This document shows, one piece after another, positions 5,979-8,430 of a DNA stretch of 8,430 nt. Origin of the DNA: Planctomycetota bacterium (GTDB taxonomy: Bacteria > Planctomycetota > Planctomycetia > Pirellulales > UBA1268); the NCBI GenBank assembly GCA_003670825.1, contig QWQL01000213.1, positions 1 through 8,430 of the forward strand, read 5' to 3'. Numbering within the stretch: the first letter of the stretch is position 1; every line of letters begins with the position of its first letter. The notes below the pieces were generated by a model that saw only the letters and a program-made list of their open reading frames with translations, searched no databases and was not told the DNA's origin. The position numbers and the translations under genes are program-made.

Positions 5979-7448
5979 TCACCTCGCCGAAAGGAGCTCG
6001 ATGTCAAACACCAGCGTCGAGTTAGCCGGGATGCCCGGCCGCGCCGTCGAGCCGTAGGCGAGGTTCGCGGGGATGATCGCGGTCCGCCGCTCGCCCGGCT
6101 TCATCTCCGCGATCAGCTGGTCCCAGCCCGCGATCACCGCGCCCGTGCCGAGCGTGAACTCGAAGGGCGTGCCCCGGTCCCGCGAACTATCAAACTTCGA
6201 GCCGTCGAGCAGCCAGCCTGTGTAGTGCGTCGAAACCCGTTGGCCCGACGTCGGCACCGTGCCGCTGCCTCCCTGCGTGACGCGATACCGGATGCCCGTG
6301 AGCGTGGTCACGAGGTCGGTGGAGGACGTCTGCGGCGCCGCCACCCGCGCGGCGCCCGCCAGGCTCGCGAACGCCTGCGTGCGGTTTCCCGCCTGCGAGA
6401 GAAACGCCAGGCCGCTGGCCCCTCCCCTGCCGGCCGCCCCCTGCATGCCCGCGAAGCCGTCGATCCGGCCGTCGCCGTTGCGATCGACGCCGGCGGCGAA
6501 CACGGCGGCCTTCGGCCGCGACAGCCCCGTAAACGCCGCGAAACTGGCGAGCCGCGGATTGGCCGCCGGGCCCACGCGGCCGTCGTAGATTTCCGTGCCG
6601 GGGCCGCCGTTGCCTGCCGAGACGATCACGTCGTCGATCGAATCGGTGTCGTAGCGGCCTGCGGTGACCGAGAAGCCACCGGTCGTCCGCGACGAGAATG
6701 GCCTGATCGTATCGACGACACGCGGCGTCGGCGTCGACACATCGTAGATCCTGACCACCCCTTCCGTGCGGGTGCTGCCCGCGACGGCGAGTTCCACCCT
6801 GCCGTCGGGCTGCGACGCATCGACGAGCCGGCCGTTGTCGAACGTGCCGAAGTCGCCGGCCGCCACCCGCACGCCGCTGAGGTAGGTCGGGCCGAACGCC
6901 CGGAAGGTCAGGGCGGGCACGGGCGAGATCGCCGCGTCGAACACGGGCGCCAGAAACACGCTCACCTGCGATCCCCGCGACTGCGCCGCGATGATGTCGG
7001 CGTGCCGGTCGCCATTGGTGTCACCGGCGACCACTTCGACGCCGCCGAAATAGGAATCACCAAACGGCCGCAGCCGGTAGCCGGTCAGCTCCCGCAACGA
7101 GGTGCTCGCCCCTGATCCCTCGATGGTAAACACCCGGATCTCGCCGATGCGGCCCAGGCCCGACCCGGCGATGATCTCGTCGCCCGGCCGGCCATCGACG
7201 TTGCCCATGGCCACCCGCGTGCCCCCTGCGAAGGCCTCCTCGAAGGCCAGCGTCTGGGCAACCACCGCGCCGGTCTCCGCTTCGACGAGCCGGATGAGGG
7301 GCGTGCTGCCGGGCCCAAAGTCGGAGCCGATCGCCACCCACGGTTGCGTGAGCACCAGCCGCGGCTCGAGCATTTCCAGCCGCAGCCGGTTGCGGCTTGC
7401 AGCGCGGCGGCGATGTGCCGGCGGACGTGAGGCATGGCGGGCAGACAT
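5979..7448 (-). CDS. Exported FG-GAP repeat protein with C-terminal FKBP-type prolyl isomerase
   Basis: A 489-aa protein. An arginine-rich N-terminus leads to RLRLEMLEPRLVLT (21-34), the LExLEPRxxL motif typical of planctomycete exported proteins. Five FG-GAP/VCBS-like blades follow at about 79-97, 139-157, 195-225, 261-281 and 316-337. Two carry clear calcium-type loops: D143-N145-D147-D151 and D322-N324-D326-D330. Residues about 376-489 form an FKBP domain with the ligand-pocket residues in order: Y409 (HYTGWL), F419-D420, F431 (FEF), V438-I439, W442, Y465 (LAYG) and F481 (VFDIELL), so peptidyl-prolyl isomerase activity is likely. ATG 7448 is preferred over GTG 7502, with GGGG a few bases upstream and a basic N-terminus. 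It converges on the peptidase-like gene with stop codons abutting (TGATCA). It probably acts outside the cytoplasm. Confidence 0.93.
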   Translation of the reverse strand: MSARHASRPPAHRRRAASRNRLRLEMLEPRLVLTQPWVAIGSDFGPGSTPLIRLVEAETGAVVAQTLAFEEAFAGGTRVAMGNVDGRPGDEIIAGSGLGRIGEIRVFTIEGSGASTSLRELTGYRLRPFGDSYFGGVEVVAGDTNGDRHADIIAAQSRGSQVSVFLAPVFDAAISPVPALTFRAFGPTYLSGVRVAAGDFGTFDNGRLVDASQPDGRVELAVAGSTRTEGVVRIYDVSTPTPRVVDTIRPFSSRTTGGFSVTAGRYDTDSIDDVIVSAGNGGPGTEIYDGRVGPAANPRLASFAAFTGLSRPKAAVFAAGVDRNGDGRIDGFAGMQGAAGRGGASGLAFLSQAGNRTQAFASLAGAARVAAPQTSSTDLVTTLTGIRYRVTQGGSGTVPTSGQRVSTHYTGWLLDGSKFDSSRDRGTPFEFTLGTGAVIAGWDQLIAEMKPGERRTAIIPANLAYGSTARPGIPANSTLVFDIELLSAR

Positions 7449-7526
7449 AAGAACCCCGGCGAAGAAAGCCTGCTGAAGCACGAGGGCGGGTCGAACACCC
7501 ACCCGACACTACGGTGAGAGATAGCC

Positions 7527-7540
7527 TCCGGTTCGCCGGA
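7527..7540. other. Small hairpin between the protease and FG-GAP/FKBP genes
   Basis: TCCGG (7527-7531), TTCG, CCGGA (7536-7540) form a 5-bp stem about 24 bp past the M50 protease stop. No T-run follows on either strand, so it is at most a partial terminator or a transcript-stability element, and it could be chance in GC-rich DNA. The gap between the two leftward genes is 115 bp, so cotranscription is possible. Confidence 0.3.
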
Positions 7541-7563
7541 ATGCAATTTCCCGGTTGTTTCTC

Positions 7564-8430
7564 TCAGTCCAGCCGCAGCGGCTCGGGCATGAAGGTGAGA
7601 ATCGGGATCAGGAGCGTCGCCAGCCCGAGGGCCGTGCGGATCCGCCCGAGCGGCCGACCGTCGTCGTTGATCGGCGGGTGGTCAACGCCCATCAGCGTGA
7701 CGAGCACGAGCATCACCACCCAGTTGTAGCGGCCGGCGATCACCACCGCGGCAATCGCCGACAGCAGCACGCCGCGGGCCACCCAGTTGCCGGCACGGCC
7801 GAATACGGCTCGGCAGATGTGGCCGCCGTCGAGCTGGCTCAGGGGCAGCATGTTCAGGCCCGTGACGAGCAGCCCGACCCAGCCCGCCATGAACAGGGCG
7901 TTGGGCGGCACGGCGGCAGTGGCGGGCAGATCGGGCCGCACGAGCCCCTGAACCCACCGGGCAAGCGGCGGCATGGCAAAGGGGTTGTCGCCGTCGGGAC
8001 CGCCGGCGAGCAGGCCGACCGCCAGCAGCGGCACGGCGAGGACAAGCCCCGCGAGCGGCCCGGCGACGGCGATATCGAAGAGCTGGCGGCGATTGGCCCG
8101 AGCACCTTCCATGCCGATCACGGCGCCGAGCGTGCCGGTCAGCAGCACCGGCACCGGAATGAAAAACGGCAGCGTGGCCGGAATGCCGTGCAGCCTCGCG
8201 GCGATGAAGTGCCCGGCCTCGTGGGCGCTCAACACGGCCATCACGGCCGCCGCATAGGCGAGGCCCCGCGGCCAGTGGGCCGCGATGGCCGGGGCGATGT
8301 CGTCGAGCCCCATCACCAGCGGCTGCCAGCCAGCCGCGCCGGCGGCAAACGTGGTCAGGCACGTCAGCAGGTAGAGCAGCCCCTGCAGTCGCAGCCGCGG
8401 CGAGCGGGGCGAGCGCAACAGCGTCTCGAG
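7564..8430 (-). CDS. Site-2-type (M50) membrane metalloprotease, probably 5'-partial
   Basis: A polytopic membrane zinc protease of the S2P/EGY type, which cleaves substrates within the membrane. The frame stays open to the right edge. The only in-window candidate start for the full domain is a TTG at 8416-8418, without a good ribosome site, so the true start may lie outside. Numbering from that TTG: HEAGH (H66, E67, H70) in the helix AAAVMAVLSAHEAGHF, and the second active-site motif NMLPLSQLDGGH (189-200) with D197 as the third zinc ligand. Hydrophobic segments lie at about 13-28, 53-70, 84-102, 114-138, 176-192, 216-228, 232-244 and 262-277. LTCLTTFAAGA near the N-terminus and GPLAGLVLAVP (120-130) are typical of this subfamily, as is a luminal insert between them. 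All catalytic residues are present. The substrate is unknown. Confidence 0.93.
   Translation of the reverse strand, partial: LETLLRSPRSPRLRLQGLLYLLTCLTTFAAGAAGWQPLVMGLDDIAPAIAAHWPRGLAYAAAVMAVLSAHEAGHFIAARLHGIPATLPFFIPVPVLLTGTLGAVIGMEGARANRRQLFDIAVAGPLAGLVLAVPLLAVGLLAGGPDGDNPFAMPPLARWVQGLVRPDLPATAAVPPNALFMAGWVGLLVTGLNMLPLSQLDGGHICRAVFGRAGNWVARGVLLSAIAAVVIAGRYNWVVMLVLVTLMGVDHPPINDDGRPLGRIRTALGLATLLIPILTFMPEPLRLD

Noticed and set aside
6225..7115. 296-residue plus-strand frame opposite the FG-GAP/FKBP gene
   Set aside because: Arg/Ala/His-rich antisense shadow; the minus strand carries clear domain motifs throughout.
7522..7552. Promoter TTGCAT-17 bp-TATCTC for the FG-GAP/FKBP gene (minus strand)
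   Set aside because: The spacing is ideal but each hexamer matches consensus at only three positions, no better than chance.

Overview
The window looks like high-GC planctomycete chromosome. Three things point that way: a DUF1559 protein with a type IV pilin-like leader (GFTLVELLVV), a secreted protein with the N-terminal LExLEPRxxL motif common in planctomycete exported proteins, and small lipoprotein and gluzincin-like secreted genes of planctomycete type. This assignment rests on recognised family character, not on a search.

Layout. Bases 1-1164 hold a two-gene nucleotidyltransferase/HEPN cassette (MntA-HepT-like, type VII toxin-antitoxin). Its genes overlap by ATGA, and it lies between two inverted copies of an approximately 77-bp repeat with a perfect 28-bp core. 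Directly outside the right-hand repeat, on the minus strand, is the C-terminal remnant of an IS91/IS801-like transposase. Bases 1352-1493 are non-coding apart from a hairpin just past the end of glyA. glyA (serine hydroxymethyltransferase) runs leftward over 1494-2774 and has a convincing promoter, Shine-Dalgarno and GTG start. A divergent intergenic region (2775-3123) follows, then a rightward trio of exported proteins: a DUF1559 pseudopilin-like protein, a 70-aa lipoprotein, and a secreted protein with a degenerate gluzincin site and a C-terminal PA-IL (LecA)-like domain. Two leftward genes close the window: an FG-GAP propeller fused to an FKBP-type prolyl isomerase, and a membrane-embedded site-2-type metalloprotease (M50) that probably runs past the right edge.

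Functionally the window combines one housekeeping gene (glyA, one-carbon and glycine metabolism), a cell-surface and export neighbourhood, and one accessory island. The island is the most interesting part: a compact TA module bounded by long inverted repeats next to transposase debris, consistent with a small non-autonomous mobile cassette. The other unusual points are the loss of the first zinc histidine (RExxH instead of HExxH) in the peptidase-like protein and the FG-GAP/FKBP domain fusion.
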